From: a virus
Direction: 5' to 3' (one strand)
DNA length: 27,008 nucleotides
Virus record (IMG/VR): IMGVR_UViG_3300033148_009018
Location: 1 to 27,008 of that record
Within the stretch, counting starts at the first letter, position 1. Each line of letters begins with the position of its first letter. Position numbers and translations under genes: made by a program. The notes beneath the pieces were generated by a model. That model was not told the DNA's origin. It ran no database searches and saw only the letters and a list, made by a program, of their open reading frames with translations. Shown here in pieces: positions 15,721-24,980 of the stretch.

Positions 15721-16554
15721 CTATTCATCATTAAGAGTTATAGCATTTATTTGAAAACTTGTACCATTCGTGATTGTATAATCTGTTTCAAAATCAATAC
15801 AACCAACAACAGTTCCAAGTTCTTTCAAAGAGAAATTATCAAAATCACCAGAAGCAGCGGCATTTGTTTTGGAATAAATTCGCAATTCATGAGCACCCGT
15901 AAAAGACTCATCAGCATAAAAATCAATATACTGATCAGTTCCTGCTACAGCATCACCAAGAACTTGTAATGCAGCACCATTGATTTTAAATTCAAATCCA
16001 GCAAGGGTTTCTGTGTGATCATATTCTAATCTATACAAGCCTCCTGCAACCAACGCAGTTCCGATATCTGTAAAAGTAATCAAACAGTATTGATCTGTAG
16101 CAGAAGAAACTAAACTTAAATCAGTTGTTTCATCGAATGTTGTGCCCATATCACCATTTGTCCAATGGGTAGAACCACCAGTAAAAATCCTATCAATTTC
16201 AGTCGTAAAAAGTTCAGTTGCTTCAATAGCAGTTTCCTCAATAAGACAAGCTGACCCTGTTGGACCAATAGAACCGCCGGAAGCTGTCCATGCAACATCA
16301 TCATATATCATAATGGCTTTGTCTACTGAATCATCTTCTGTATGCGTATCTACAACAAGAGTTTCATCATTTTGGGTATATCCATTTGCTGTACTAAGTT
16401 GATGGTCTGTTACATCGGATAAAACGGAATGGTCATCTTTATCAAAAGCAAAGGTTGGGTCCATTAAAATAACTGTAATGGTATCAGAAACTAAATTAAT
16501 ATTTCCTGATTGTTTCTGAAATTTAAAATGATTTGAATGAATACTTGTTGTCAT
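15721..16554 (-). CDS. tail protein with inserted jelly-roll (CBM-like) module (277 aa)
   Basis: ATG 16554 has AAGGA 9 nt upstream. The N-terminal half (about 1-125: SNHFKFQKQSGNINLVSDTI, VLSDVTDHQLSTANGYTQND) and the C-terminal tail (CIDFETDYTITNGTSFQI) look like one phage structural protein. Between them, about 130-245, sits a module with GLYRLEYDHTETLAGFEFKI, DQYIDFYADESFTGAHELRI and ASGDFDNFSLKEL. That order, ending in D-N-x-S-L, is typical of carbohydrate-binding jelly-roll domains. The arrangement suggests insertion of a glycan-binding module into a virion protein. The binding specificity cannot be read from the sequence. Confidence 0.7.
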   Translation of the reverse strand: MTTSIHSNHFKFQKQSGNINLVSDTITVILMDPTFAFDKDDHSVLSDVTDHQLSTANGYTQNDETLVVDTHTEDDSVDKAIMIYDDVAWTASGGSIGPTGSACLIEETAIEATELFTTEIDRIFTGGSTHWTNGDMGTTFDETTDLSLVSSATDQYCLITFTDIGTALVAGGLYRLEYDHTETLAGFEFKINGAALQVLGDAVAGTDQYIDFYADESFTGAHELRIYSKTNAAASGDFDNFSLKELGTVVGCIDFETDYTITNGTSFQINAITLNDE

Positions 16555-16699
16555 TTTTTTCTTTCCTTATTTAAAATTTATTCTATGTAAAATTACTTTG
16601 CATAAGCCCAATTATTACCTTTTCTTATTTGCCAAATAGTGGCTGGAGCAACATTATATATATATATGAAATAATATTTTATCTGTTTCCCCTTCTAAA
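16555..16699. other. 145-nt spacer between tail genes
   Basis: This is the only sizeable gap inside the tail run. It holds an alternating TA tract near 16655-16670. On the minus strand there is a short open frame without a start codon ending ATIWQIRKGNNWAYAK. That end looks like coding sequence and may be the remnant of a deleted gene. No clear terminator or promoter is seen. Confidence 0.4.
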
Positions 16700-18142
16700 T
16701 CACTCAAGATAAAATCCAAATGCACAAAGATTGAAAGATTCCGCAGAAGTCCCAGCAGGAACAACTTCCTTAACCCAAACAGGACATGATGCAGGATACA
16801 GTGAAAAAGTTAAAGTATCACCACTTGCCCAAGTACCACTCCATCCAGTATTATCTAAAGTAAATAAATCCTTAGAATTGTCAGGATTTGTTGCAGAAAA
16901 ATTAGCACTTGTACTCCCTGTTCCAATACTCCCAAGATTAGCACCTGTCACAGTAAATGCAGAAGCAGAAGTGAAAGTCACAGTAATTGAATCTTGTTCA
17001 GCACCATCATTGTGGGCAACAACAGGATAGGTTGTTGAATCGTAATCACCATCCCCTGCTGTAGTCACTGCATAAGTATCAATAGAAGAAACGATTTCAG
17101 CGTCATAGAGACACATAGAGCATCTTCCCATAGCAGTTGTATAAGCATTCGCTACTTGATCATCTAAGGCAACTGTAGCGACATTGCCGCTATAAGAATA
17201 AGGCTTTTCTTGATACGTGCATGTGATATCTTTTGCTGACCCAGGAACAGATGCCCAAGTAATTTGGGTTGCCCATGTTCCATCATCCATATCAAGTTCA
17301 CCTGCTAAGGCATCGCTTGTTGCAACATCAACTGTTCCATCTTGATTCAGGTATACAGTTAAAGCAGCATCACCAGAAGTTAAAGAAGAAATAACAGGGA
17401 GTTTTCCAACAACTTGACAAATTCCATTGGTGTTGTTAGTCAAGGTTGCAACTGTTGGTGTAGTTGTTCCATCACCTGTTCCAATGCTTTCATCAGAATA
17501 AAGATTTTCAGCAACAGCCAACCACTCTTCATTTGTAGTTGTTTTTAAAGAAAGCACATTATTACTTCCAAGATATAAACCATTTGGATATACAATATCA
17601 GAAGTAGAAGTGATTTTTGTCCATGAAGTTCCGAAGGTAACAGAATCACCAATATTCACATCAGCAGCAACCGTTTGGGAAGCTTGCACTTTATCTGCAA
17701 TATGTAGATAACCACCATTTTCAAAAACAAAATCATCACTTTCCATTGTAATATCAACTGAAGTTTCAGAACCAGATAAAGCAGTTTGAAGCTGTCCACC
17801 ACCAACCCATTGTTTAACAGTTCCAGCAGCAGGGGAAGTCAGAGCAGCTTGTGTATCTGAATCAGTTCCTTTCATCAAATAAAAACGATCACCAGCATTA
17901 CTCGGTGTTTCTATCCATTGTAAAACACCGTAAGCCGTATCATCATCCGCATTAGCATTTTTCCAAAATTCTTTTCTGTATCGCGTAGTTCCATTTACTC
18001 TTTCTGTTTTTGTGACTCTGGGAAACAAAGAATGTTTTGCACCAGAAACAACAGCAACATCACCCATTCTACCACCATTAGCTGTAGTATCTGTAATCAC
18101 TTTTGATTTTTTGTATGAAAGATCTGTTAAAGAAATAGTCAA
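16700..18142 (-). CDS. virion/tail protein with C-terminal Ig-like module (480 aa)
   Basis: The start is TTG at 18142, with GGAGG 6 nt upstream and the previous stop overlapping the spacer. The N-terminal domain (about 1-130: MTISLTDLSYKKSKVITDTT, RYRKEFWKNANADDD) and middle (about 140-350) are typical of large tail proteins that follow the tape measure. About 354-450 (TAGDGDYDSTTYPVV, SITVTFTSASAFTVTG, TWASGDTLTFSLYPA) is a beta-sandwich-like module. It resembles the insertion in the tail-tube protein of this window (AGDGDTTGAITVT, TWAADDNFTFST). Likely surface-exposed. No enzymatic motif is seen. Confidence 0.72.
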   Translation of the reverse strand: MTISLTDLSYKKSKVITDTTANGGRMGDVAVVSGAKHSLFPRVTKTERVNGTTRYRKEFWKNANADDDTAYGVLQWIETPSNAGDRFYLMKGTDSDTQAALTSPAAGTVKQWVGGGQLQTALSGSETSVDITMESDDFVFENGGYLHIADKVQASQTVAADVNIGDSVTFGTSWTKITSTSDIVYPNGLYLGSNNVLSLKTTTNEEWLAVAENLYSDESIGTGDGTTTPTVATLTNNTNGICQVVGKLPVISSLTSGDAALTVYLNQDGTVDVATSDALAGELDMDDGTWATQITWASVPGSAKDITCTYQEKPYSYSGNVATVALDDQVANAYTTAMGRCSMCLYDAEIVSSIDTYAVTTAGDGDYDSTTYPVVAHNDGAEQDSITVTFTSASAFTVTGANLGSIGTGSTSANFSATNPDNSKDLFTLDNTGWSGTWASGDTLTFSLYPASCPVWVKEVVPAGTSAESFNLCAFGFYLE

Positions 18143-18143
18143 T

Positions 18144-18521
18144 TTAAACCTCCATAAGTTTTAGTATAATATTATTATGGTATGTGCCATCTGTGGTTAC
18201 AACAGGGTTTCCTATTGTTTGTGAATCTATTACTGGTTGTTCCTCTGTTTTAAATCTTACTGAATAATCTGTTCCTTCATAACTTAAAGTATACACACCT
18301 CCTTTAATGGATGCAAGAGATTTTAGTTGGTTTAAAATTCCTTGTTTTAAAAATCCCCAGGAATCAGCACCAACTAAAAGCATATCCACATAACTTCTGT
18401 CCCTTTCATAAATGATTTTATTACCAGCAGAAGCAACCTCAGAAACAGAATCAATTCCTATATCCCATAGTTCTGTTAATTGCAATCCAGAAATATCAAT
18501 TCCTTCTAAAGAAGAACTCAT
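18144..18521 (-). CDS. tail protein downstream of tape measure (125 aa)
   Basis: ATG 18521 overlaps the tape-measure stop as ATGA, so translation is coupled. The product is 125 residues: ISGLQLTELWDIGIDSVSEV, then RDRSYVDMLLVGADSWGFLK, then a strand-rich C-terminus (YTLSYEGTDYSVRFKTEEQP). The position and size fit a distal-tail or tail-completion factor, and the short beta segments in the C-terminal half fit that type. No specific family is recognised. Confidence 0.65.
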   Translation of the reverse strand: MSSSLEGIDISGLQLTELWDIGIDSVSEVASAGNKIIYERDRSYVDMLLVGADSWGFLKQGILNQLKSLASIKGGVYTLSYEGTDYSVRFKTEEQPVIDSQTIGNPVVTTDGTYHNNIILKLMEV

Positions 18522-21500
18522 GTATTGCCTCCCATTAAAGAAGATCTTCTGATATGTTTTTGAAGAGATCCCATAATATCTTGATGAACCAATGTTGGAA
18601 ATTTCTTATCACCAACAACAAGATTCAAAGTTCCGTAATCTGTAAATTCATGCTGCTTATTTTCTTTAGTTTCATTCTTTGTAAAAAACTGTTGAGTAGA
18701 TTGAACTATTGGTTTAACTGAAGAAATATCGAATTTTGGTGTTATTCCTTTTATCATTTTTCTGATATTGGGAATACCAAATCTCTTTACAGATTCTTTT
18801 GGAAGAACCGCTTCACCAGATTCTAATAAATGCTTATGAACATCACCCCCACCATATCCAGGGATAATACCTCCTTTAGCTTTCATTTGTGGTTCAGAAT
18901 CATTTGATTTACTTTTTTCATTATTTAATTTTTGAGCAGCTTTAAATGCTCTTTCATATTCAGCAATGAGTATTTTTACCGCATCTTTAGTTTCCACAGT
19001 TGCATCTTTCAAATCTTCCATTGGTTTATCTATAACAGAATTAGCAAGTGTTTCAATTGCGGTATTCAATTTTCCAATCTCTATAACCGAATACTCTGTC
19101 ATTTTTCCATATGTTTCCATATTGTTTTTCATTGCTGTGCCAAGTTCATCAACTTTCTTTTCAGCAGTAGTGACAATATTTTGAACAGCATTTTTTTGTT
19201 CATCCAATACTTTTGTTGTTTGGCTATTAAGATCTAATTGTTCTTTTAAATTATTTTTTAATTTATTCTGCACCATTAATTTGGCAGAATTATACTGAGA
19301 TTGTTCACTTTGCAAATCATATAAAGCTGTTCTTTGTTCCTGTATTTCTTTATTAGTTTCTCTTGCGTCATCTGATTTTCCAGCACGTAATTGTTTAGTT
19401 CTTTCTTCTTCTAATTTACTTATGGCTTTACGGGCACTTTCAATTTCTTTTTCTTTATTACTGAATAATTGAAAATATTCTTGCCAACCTTTATTTAATT
19501 CTTCTATTATTTTTTTCGCATCACCAATTCTATCTTCATCTAATGCCTTTTGATAATCACTTGCAAGTTTAGCAAGTCTTTTTCTTTCTTCAAATGCTTT
19601 CTGTTCATTAGAAAAATCAGCTTGTCTTATGTCACGTAAAACCTCTTCAGAAGATTTAATTATCCCTTTTCGTTCTTCTTGAGCAGCTTTAATAGCATCA
19701 GTTAAAGAATCTTCAAGTCCTTTAAGATCCTTTATATAAGATTCATATTCTTTTTTTCTATCACTTAAAGATTTATTTGCATTTTTATAACGGTCTTTAT
19801 CCATAGCATGAAGAGCTTTTGTTAATTCTTTCTCATCCGTTATAGTTGCTTTTAATAATTCTTTACCGTCTTTATATTCTTGTTCAGTTATTTTATAAGC
19901 TTTTTCAGAAAACTCTTCCGTTATTCTTACATGACCTTTATAATAATCTATATAGGCTTGTGTTTTTCCAACAAGAATTTGGGTTTCCGATTTCCCATTT
20001 GTTTCAAGAATTTTTAATTGGTATTCTAAACTTGAATCAAGATATTTCATTTCCTTATCTTGTCCATGTTTAAAAAGTCCAAATAGATTTTTATTATGAT
20101 CGGACATATCAACAAGTTCAATAGCTTGTTGTTTTACAAACAGGTCTCTTTTAGCTTTTAATAATCCAATCTGTGTTTGAAAATTAGTATTTTTTATTTG
20201 GAGTATTTTATTTTCGTATGCTTCAGTAAGTGTTATCTGGGCATCGTAATTACCGGACATAGCGTCAAACTGTTTACTGTAAATATCATATGCAATTTTA
20301 ACCTCATCTTCTGCGGCACTTTGACTTCTGGAAATCTTTTTATCAATTTCTTCAATTTCTTTTTGTCTAAAATTTTCCATATGTTTAGACATACTACCAA
20401 CATAATTTTCAGATTCATTTGCATAATCAGCCCACATCTTTACAAGATAAGAACCAACATCTTTAGAAATTCCCGCAACTGTCATAGCGGCTAAAGCATT
20501 GTTTTTTGCATTCCGTTCAATTTGCTTTGATTGGATTGACTGTTCTTTAAAAGATTGTATAAGGGAACCCATAAAAACATCTGTTTTTTGTCGTAATGGA
20601 TCATAAGACAAAGCAAGATCTTTTACTTGTTTTTCAGTTAAAGAAGCTGCATTTTCAATTCCTGCAAAAGCATTTTCCGCAATTACATCAGTTCCTTTAA
20701 TAATATTAGCAAGTGTTTTCTGTGCTTCCTCATTCCCTTCTTTTGCTTTCTTTTGCAATTTCTCAAATGCTTTTACGGTTCTACCAACTGCTTTTTCACC
20801 ATCAATACTTGGCAATTCCCATTCACCGACTATTTGTTTTTGTTGCTCTGTTAATTTACGAACTCCCTCGTATAATTCACCAGCTTTTCTTGCTGCTCTA
20901 ACTAAAGATTGATCGTATTCATTTTTCATACGTTTTGCAAATTCACTAACCTGTTCTGATAATTCTAAAATAGATGAACTTTCTTCATTCAAATTTAAAA
21001 TAAACTTTTTTATTTCAGTAGATAATGAGGGGTACTTTTCTTTTAGCTTATCCAAAGATTCAATAAGATTTTCTTTCTTTTTTATTTCTTCTTCATTCCC
21101 CTTACCACTTTTTATAATGTATTTAGAGTATTCGTCCAAATGCCTATTTAAAGAATCAAGAGAACCAGCCATTTCTTGATTCTTAATTATTGCTTCTTTC
21201 ATGCTATTAATATAAGAATTAGATTTATAAAAAGCATAAGAAAAAGCTGCTGCTATTATAGCCAAAGTTGCGCCGAGTGGTGTTTTGATAAACAACCACA
21301 TATTTGCTACAGCTATTTTTATATTGGTTGCTAATAATTGAAATCCCATGGACACATGTTGAACAGGTCCAACAAAAGAAGAGGTGGCAGCAGCAGACGA
21401 AATAACAACTGCATAATAAGCCTTTAAACTTGTGATAATTCCTGCAATATACCTTGCAAATGCAAAAGACATTAATTTAGAAATTGCAAAAGTCAAAGTT

Positions 21501-24163
21501 CCAATAATAACTGTCCATTTAATCATTGAGATAATTACTTCACCAATACCAGATTCAGCAAAATTAACAAGAACATCTAAAGTTTTCTTTATGATATCTA
21601 AAAATGATTTAACTGCGGGCAAAACATGTTTAGATAAAACAACAGCAAGTGTGTTGAATTTGGTTACTATCATTGTTACAGTAACAGAAATCCCTTTCAT
21701 CTGCTCTTCTGCCATTTTATGAGCAGTGCCTACTTGATCTAAACCATCCCTTAATTTATTATAACTATCAATCCCTTGGGTTGTAAAAGCAGTTACAGCA
21801 GCAGCACCACGAATACCAAACATTTTAAAAGCATCTTCAGCATTACCTACAATTTTCGGAAGAAGTCTGACAACTTCTGCAAAACCGACTATCTTTGGAT
21901 TTATATCATCCATAGTATAACCAGCATTTTGAACTGCTGCTGCAAAATCATCACTTGGATTCAATATGCCATTAAGAACCCTTCTTAATCCTGTAGCAGA
22001 TGTGGAGAAACGCATACCAGAATTAGAAAGAAGTTCTAATGCTGCGGTTGTGTCTTTTAATCCTACTCCAGCAGCAGAAGCAATAGGACCAATATAATTC
22101 ATTGAGGTATTCAAACCTTGAATAGTCAAACGAGATTTAGTTACTGCATTTGCAAAAATATCTGCAACAGCACCAGAATCGGACATTTCAAGATGAAATA
22201 TTTTAAGTGTAGTTGCAACAAGTTTTACCGTCTCTTCCAAACTTTCAAGAGAACCAGTAGCAAGATCAGCAATACTGCCAATACCAGCAGTGATTTCAGT
22301 AGCAGTAAAACCGGCCTGTGCCATCTTAATCATAGCACTGGAAACTTCAGTTATGCCAAATTTTGTGTCTTTGGAAACTCCTAAAAGAGTATTAGAAAGT
22401 TGTATAATCCCGGATTCTGAAGCTTGTGTAATAGCAGTTAAATTATGAATAGATTGTTCAAAATTTAATACTTCAAGTGCAGAAGCCCTAACAGAATCAG
22501 TGAAACCTCTTAAAATAGAGGAAGCTGCCATATACCGGGCATATGTTTTGATTCCCCTAATAAGATCCTGTATAGTCCTTCCAAGAACAGAAGCCCCTTT
22601 ATTATATGCGGAAGTATGTTTTTTACCATCAATATAAGCTCTGTTCAATTTTGCTAAAGAAACAGAAAGGCTTTCAATTTCTTTCTTTTCAAGTTTTGTT
22701 GATGAAATCCTTCTATTTGCTTGAATCCCTTGTTTACTATGACTTGTCAAAAGTTCAGCATATTTCTTTTTTAATCTATCTAAGGTTGTTATTAATTTTT
22801 GTTGTTCTGCTGCATCTGTTTTTAAAGATGTGTTTAGTTTTTTTAATTCATGTTCTACATCTTTTATCCCTTTTCCTGTTTTAAGAAAAGAATCAACTAA
22901 AGTTTTTGCTTGTGCTGAATATTTATTAGTGGTTGTTAATAAAATTTCAAAAGATCTATAAAGGTCCGCAACCTTTTCTTTTACTGAATTAAATTCTTTA
23001 AACTTTTTTATGTATTTATCAACTTTTAATCCAGATTCCTCAAATGTTTTTCCACTTGAAAAAATCCTCTTTTCAAATTGGGATAATGTTTGAGTAGATA
23101 AACCAGATATGGTTTTAAAAAGCTGTAATTTCACATTTAATTTATCATATGATTTATCAAGAATTCCCACTTTAGAAGCAGTTTGAAGAGATATGTTCCC
23201 AAAAGCTTGTAAACCGGCTTTATTCAACACTTGAAAAGTTGTTCCTGTTCTTTTTAAATTACCTTCTAATTCAGCAGTGACAATTTTAAACCTATCAATG
23301 GTAGTTATTGCTTTCTTTTCTTCCTTTGTTAAATCTTTACTTTTTAAAGTTAATGAGGTTATCCCCGTTTCTGTTTTCTTTAAAATACCAACAAGGGAAA
23401 TAAATTTCTGCTCACTTCCCTTACTTGCTTTTTGAATTTCTTTTAAAGCATCATTAAAGTATTTACTTTTATCAGCAGCCTCTCTTACTGCTTTTTGATA
23501 AACAGTAAGATTCCCATGAAGAAGTTTTACCTTCTTAGCCAAATCATCGTTAGTTATTAAAAGTTTATATGCTTCGTTATTGTTAAGTTTAAAGCCCGCA
23601 GAGGTTACTTTCAAAGCACCTGACAATTCTAATTGTCTTATTTTTTGAATACTGTTTTCAGAATTTAAAGCTTTGATAGCTTTCTCGGTACTTTCAATTA
23701 TCTTCTTTTGTTCTGTTTCGTCTTTTGTATATTCCCTCGTAGATTTCGCTACAAGCCTTAAATCCATCTCAAGCCGCTTTAGCCCTTTGTCGTATGCTTC
23801 CGTCCTCTTAACAGCATCAGAGAACGTTGCAGTGCCTTTTTCTATCCCGGCACTAAACAGTCTCCAGGCAGACAAAGCAGTTTTAGATTGCTTGGCAAAA
23901 TATTCTTCCATTTTTGCCATTTTTTCAACATCTTCTGAAGTTCCTTTAACCGCTTTACCTGTTTTTAAAGCTTCCTGTGCTGCTTGCTGTAAGGCCATGG
24001 ACATATGACCGATAGCATTAGCAGCATCAGTTTGTTGAAGCTTCAATTGTTCCTTTGCCATGTCCTGAAGGGCTTTGATGAATTTTCTCAACAAAGTTTC
24101 AACTTTGACAAGTTCAGAACCGTCAGCTTTTGCTTTTATATTTATGCCTAATAGATCAACCAT
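18518..24163 (-). CDS. tail tape measure protein (PhageMin/TP901 type)
   Basis: The product is 1881 residues, the largest in the window. Start ATG 24163 has AGGTG nearby, overlapping the end of the chaperone extension. The N-terminal 550 residues are mostly coiled-coil (Lys/Leu/Glu heptads). About 564-808 is the PhageMin_Tail domain, with FEQSIHNLTAITQAS, SAMIKMAQAGFTATEI and AGVGLKDTTAALELLSNSG. Hydrophobic TM-like segments lie at about 874-901 and 961-976. Long coiled-coil follows (1050-1750), and the C-terminus has the GGIIPGYGGGDVHKHLL, then ESGEAVLPKESVKRFG signature found in many tape measure proteins. The protein sets tail length and is ejected during DNA entry. A length of about 1.5 angstroms per residue would imply a tail near 280 nm (rule of thumb, inference). 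Confidence 0.96.
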   Translation of the reverse strand: MVDLLGINIKAKADGSELVKVETLLRKFIKALQDMAKEQLKLQQTDAANAIGHMSMALQQAAQEALKTGKAVKGTSEDVEKMAKMEEYFAKQSKTALSAWRLFSAGIEKGTATFSDAVKRTEAYDKGLKRLEMDLRLVAKSTREYTKDETEQKKIIESTEKAIKALNSENSIQKIRQLELSGALKVTSAGFKLNNNEAYKLLITNDDLAKKVKLLHGNLTVYQKAVREAADKSKYFNDALKEIQKASKGSEQKFISLVGILKKTETGITSLTLKSKDLTKEEKKAITTIDRFKIVTAELEGNLKRTGTTFQVLNKAGLQAFGNISLQTASKVGILDKSYDKLNVKLQLFKTISGLSTQTLSQFEKRIFSSGKTFEESGLKVDKYIKKFKEFNSVKEKVADLYRSFEILLTTTNKYSAQAKTLVDSFLKTGKGIKDVEHELKKLNTSLKTDAAEQQKLITTLDRLKKKYAELLTSHSKQGIQANRRISSTKLEKKEIESLSVSLAKLNRAYIDGKKHTSAYNKGASVLGRTIQDLIRGIKTYARYMAASSILRGFTDSVRASALEVLNFEQSIHNLTAITQASESGIIQLSNTLLGVSKDTKFGITEVSSAMIKMAQAGFTATEITAGIGSIADLATGSLESLEETVKLVATTLKIFHLEMSDSGAVADIFANAVTKSRLTIQGLNTSMNYIGPIASAAGVGLKDTTAALELLSNSGMRFSTSATGLRRVLNGILNPSDDFAAAVQNAGYTMDDINPKIVGFAEVVRLLPKIVGNAEDAFKMFGIRGAAAVTAFTTQGIDSYNKLRDGLDQVGTAHKMAEEQMKGISVTVTMIVTKFNTLAVVLSKHVLPAVKSFLDIIKKTLDVLVNFAESGIGEVIISMIKWTVIIGTLTFAISKLMSFAFARYIAGIITSLKAYYAVVISSAAATSSFVGPVQHVSMGFQLLATNIKIAVANMWLFIKTPLGATLAIIAAAFSYAFYKSNSYINSMKEAIIKNQEMAGSLDSLNRHLDEYSKYIIKSGKGNEEEIKKKENLIESLDKLKEKYPSLSTEIKKFILNLNEESSSILELSEQVSEFAKRMKNEYDQSLVRAARKAGELYEGVRKLTEQQKQIVGEWELPSIDGEKAVGRTVKAFEKLQKKAKEGNEEAQKTLANIIKGTDVIAENAFAGIENAASLTEKQVKDLALSYDPLRQKTDVFMGSLIQSFKEQSIQSKQIERNAKNNALAAMTVAGISKDVGSYLVKMWADYANESENYVGSMSKHMENFRQKEIEEIDKKISRSQSAAEDEVKIAYDIYSKQFDAMSGNYDAQITLTEAYENKILQIKNTNFQTQIGLLKAKRDLFVKQQAIELVDMSDHNKNLFGLFKHGQDKEMKYLDSSLEYQLKILETNGKSETQILVGKTQAYIDYYKGHVRITEEFSEKAYKITEQEYKDGKELLKATITDEKELTKALHAMDKDRYKNANKSLSDRKKEYESYIKDLKGLEDSLTDAIKAAQEERKGIIKSSEEVLRDIRQADFSNEQKAFEERKRLAKLASDYQKALDEDRIGDAKKIIEELNKGWQEYFQLFSNKEKEIESARKAISKLEEERTKQLRAGKSDDARETNKEIQEQRTALYDLQSEQSQYNSAKLMVQNKLKNNLKEQLDLNSQTTKVLDEQKNAVQNIVTTAEKKVDELGTAMKNNMETYGKMTEYSVIEIGKLNTAIETLANSVIDKPMEDLKDATVETKDAVKILIAEYERAFKAAQKLNNEKSKSNDSEPQMKAKGGIIPGYGGGDVHKHLLESGEAVLPKESVKRFGIPNIRKMIKGITPKFDISSVKPIVQSTQQFFTKNETKENKQHEFTDYGTLNLVVGDKKFPTLVHQDIMGSLQKHIRRSSLMGGNT

Positions 24164-24166
24164 ACA

Positions 24167-24846
24167 TCACCTATTTTTATTCCAATCCTTATGTTTCCCC
24201 ATCATTTGTTTTGTGAGGTTTTCTTTTTCCGTTTGAGATATTCCTTCATACTCAGAAGGGTCTTTGAACATGGGAACTTGATTTGAATTTTCTACAGGTG
24301 AGGAATGGTTGCTGGACTCTTTAACCTCAATTCCATGTATTTTGGCTTGAAACTCCATTTCTAAATTCTTTCCTTTAATGATGTTTTTATACAAAGAGGT
24401 TATCTGATCTTTGGTTATTCCACCATCAAAAAAAGACTTAACAAAGAAATCGGGAAGTTTGTAATTGGTTTCCCGAATTATTTCTGTTATGACCTCATCA
24501 AAAGATCCTTCGCGGGTTTTGCTTTCTTGATGAGGTCTTTGAAGTTTTTTATTGAGTTCGCATAATTCACTTCAAAAATGATGGTGGCAATTTCCATTAC
24601 CTGATCATTAGTGATATCATGCAAAATTTCGTCTACTGGAGTTCCTGGTTCGAGGACATACTGAAGAAGTTCTTTGATATTGTTCTTTACTGCGGTAATG
24701 ATTTTGAGAAGAAGAACACCGTCTTCACTATCATCTGCTGAAGCTACTTCAGAAACTACAGTAGCAATAAGTTCGGTCATTTTAAATTCATCTGCCAAAC
24801 TAAGAGGGTAGATGGTTATTTTCTTTAATTCACGAATTCCGATCAT
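24167..24846 (-). CDS. tail assembly chaperone, -1 frameshift fusion product (GT-type)
   Basis: This is a predicted fusion of about 226 residues. It has 101 residues from the chaperone frame, then a -1 shift at A-AAA-AAC (24544-24550), then 125 residues (LQRPHQESKTREGSFDEV, then the segment ending KHKDWNKNR). The -1 frame is open from the slip site to TGA 24167 and has no useful start of its own, since its only start-like codon after the slip is TTG 24394. This is the lambda gpG/gpGT layout: two overlapping chaperones immediately before the tape measure gene, with frameshift efficiency fixing their ratio. The fusion's C-terminal part would bind tail tube protein and the N-terminal part the tape measure. 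Confidence 0.8.
24487..24846 (-). CDS. tail assembly chaperone, unshifted form (G-type)
   Basis: The product is 119 residues, mainly helical (YPLSLADEFKMTELIATVV, VKNNIKELLQYVL), with a hydrophobic/acidic pattern like siphophage gpG chaperones. ATG 24846 has only a distant SD (AGGAG about 28 nt upstream), which belongs instead to an 11-codon leader ORF overlapping this start. It ends in a Lys-rich tail (KKAKPAKDLLMRS). Directly upstream of the tape measure region and downstream of the tube protein (with the HNH gene between), as expected for this family. Confidence 0.82.
   Translation of the reverse strand: MIGIRELKKITIYPLSLADEFKMTELIATVVSEVASADDSEDGVLLLKIITAVKNNIKELLQYVLEPGTPVDEILHDITNDQVMEIATIIFEVNYANSIKNFKDLIKKAKPAKDLLMRS
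24544..24550 (-). promoter_or_regulatory. A AAA AAC slippery heptamer for -1 frameshift
   Basis: In chaperone frame the codons are ata aaa aac, so the heptamer A AAA AAC fits the X XXY YYZ rule in zero frame. A slip of one base back leads into the long -1 frame ending at 24167. The zero frame ends 19 codons later. Confidence 0.8.
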
Positions 24847-24865
24847 TGTGATTAGAATCTGACAT
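24830..24865 (-). CDS. possible 11-codon leader ORF overlapping the chaperone start
   Basis: ATG 24865 with AGGAG 9 nt upstream encodes MSDSNHNDRNS and stops at TGA 24830-24832, 15 nt inside the chaperone gene. The chaperone ATG itself has no SD. Translating the leader could bring ribosomes to that ATG by coupling. This rests on SD placement alone. Confidence 0.35.
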   Translation of the reverse strand: MSDSNHNDRNS

Positions 24866-24903
24866 TAATAATGTCTCCTATATAAAAGGATTGGTTATAA
24901 ATT

Positions 24904-24969
24904 CTGCCCCCGGTAATTGAATATCTCTGGTATTCAATTCAAAAACAACCATATTTCAGCGAGGGGCAG
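24904..24969. promoter_or_regulatory. nested hairpins in the spacer after the HNH gene
   Basis: The outer inverted repeat is CTGCCCC (24904-24910) with GGGGCAG (24963-24969). Inside is a perfect 9-bp hairpin, AATTGAATA/TATTCAATT with a 7-nt loop (24915-24939). It sits between the HNH stop and the chaperone leader, on the minus-strand transcript. It could be a leader structure or a partial terminator. No U-tract follows closely. Confidence 0.5.
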
Positions 24970-24980
24970 AAAGTTTAAAC

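Noticed and set aside
18932-19237. Plus-strand ORFs inside the tape measure and other tail genes
   Set aside because: They are shadows of long minus-strand genes, with no SD and with low-complexity composition.
24167-24394. 75-codon ORF with TTG start as an independent gene
   Set aside because: The frame is open far upstream to the slippery heptamer. It is better explained as the -1 frameshift extension of the chaperone.
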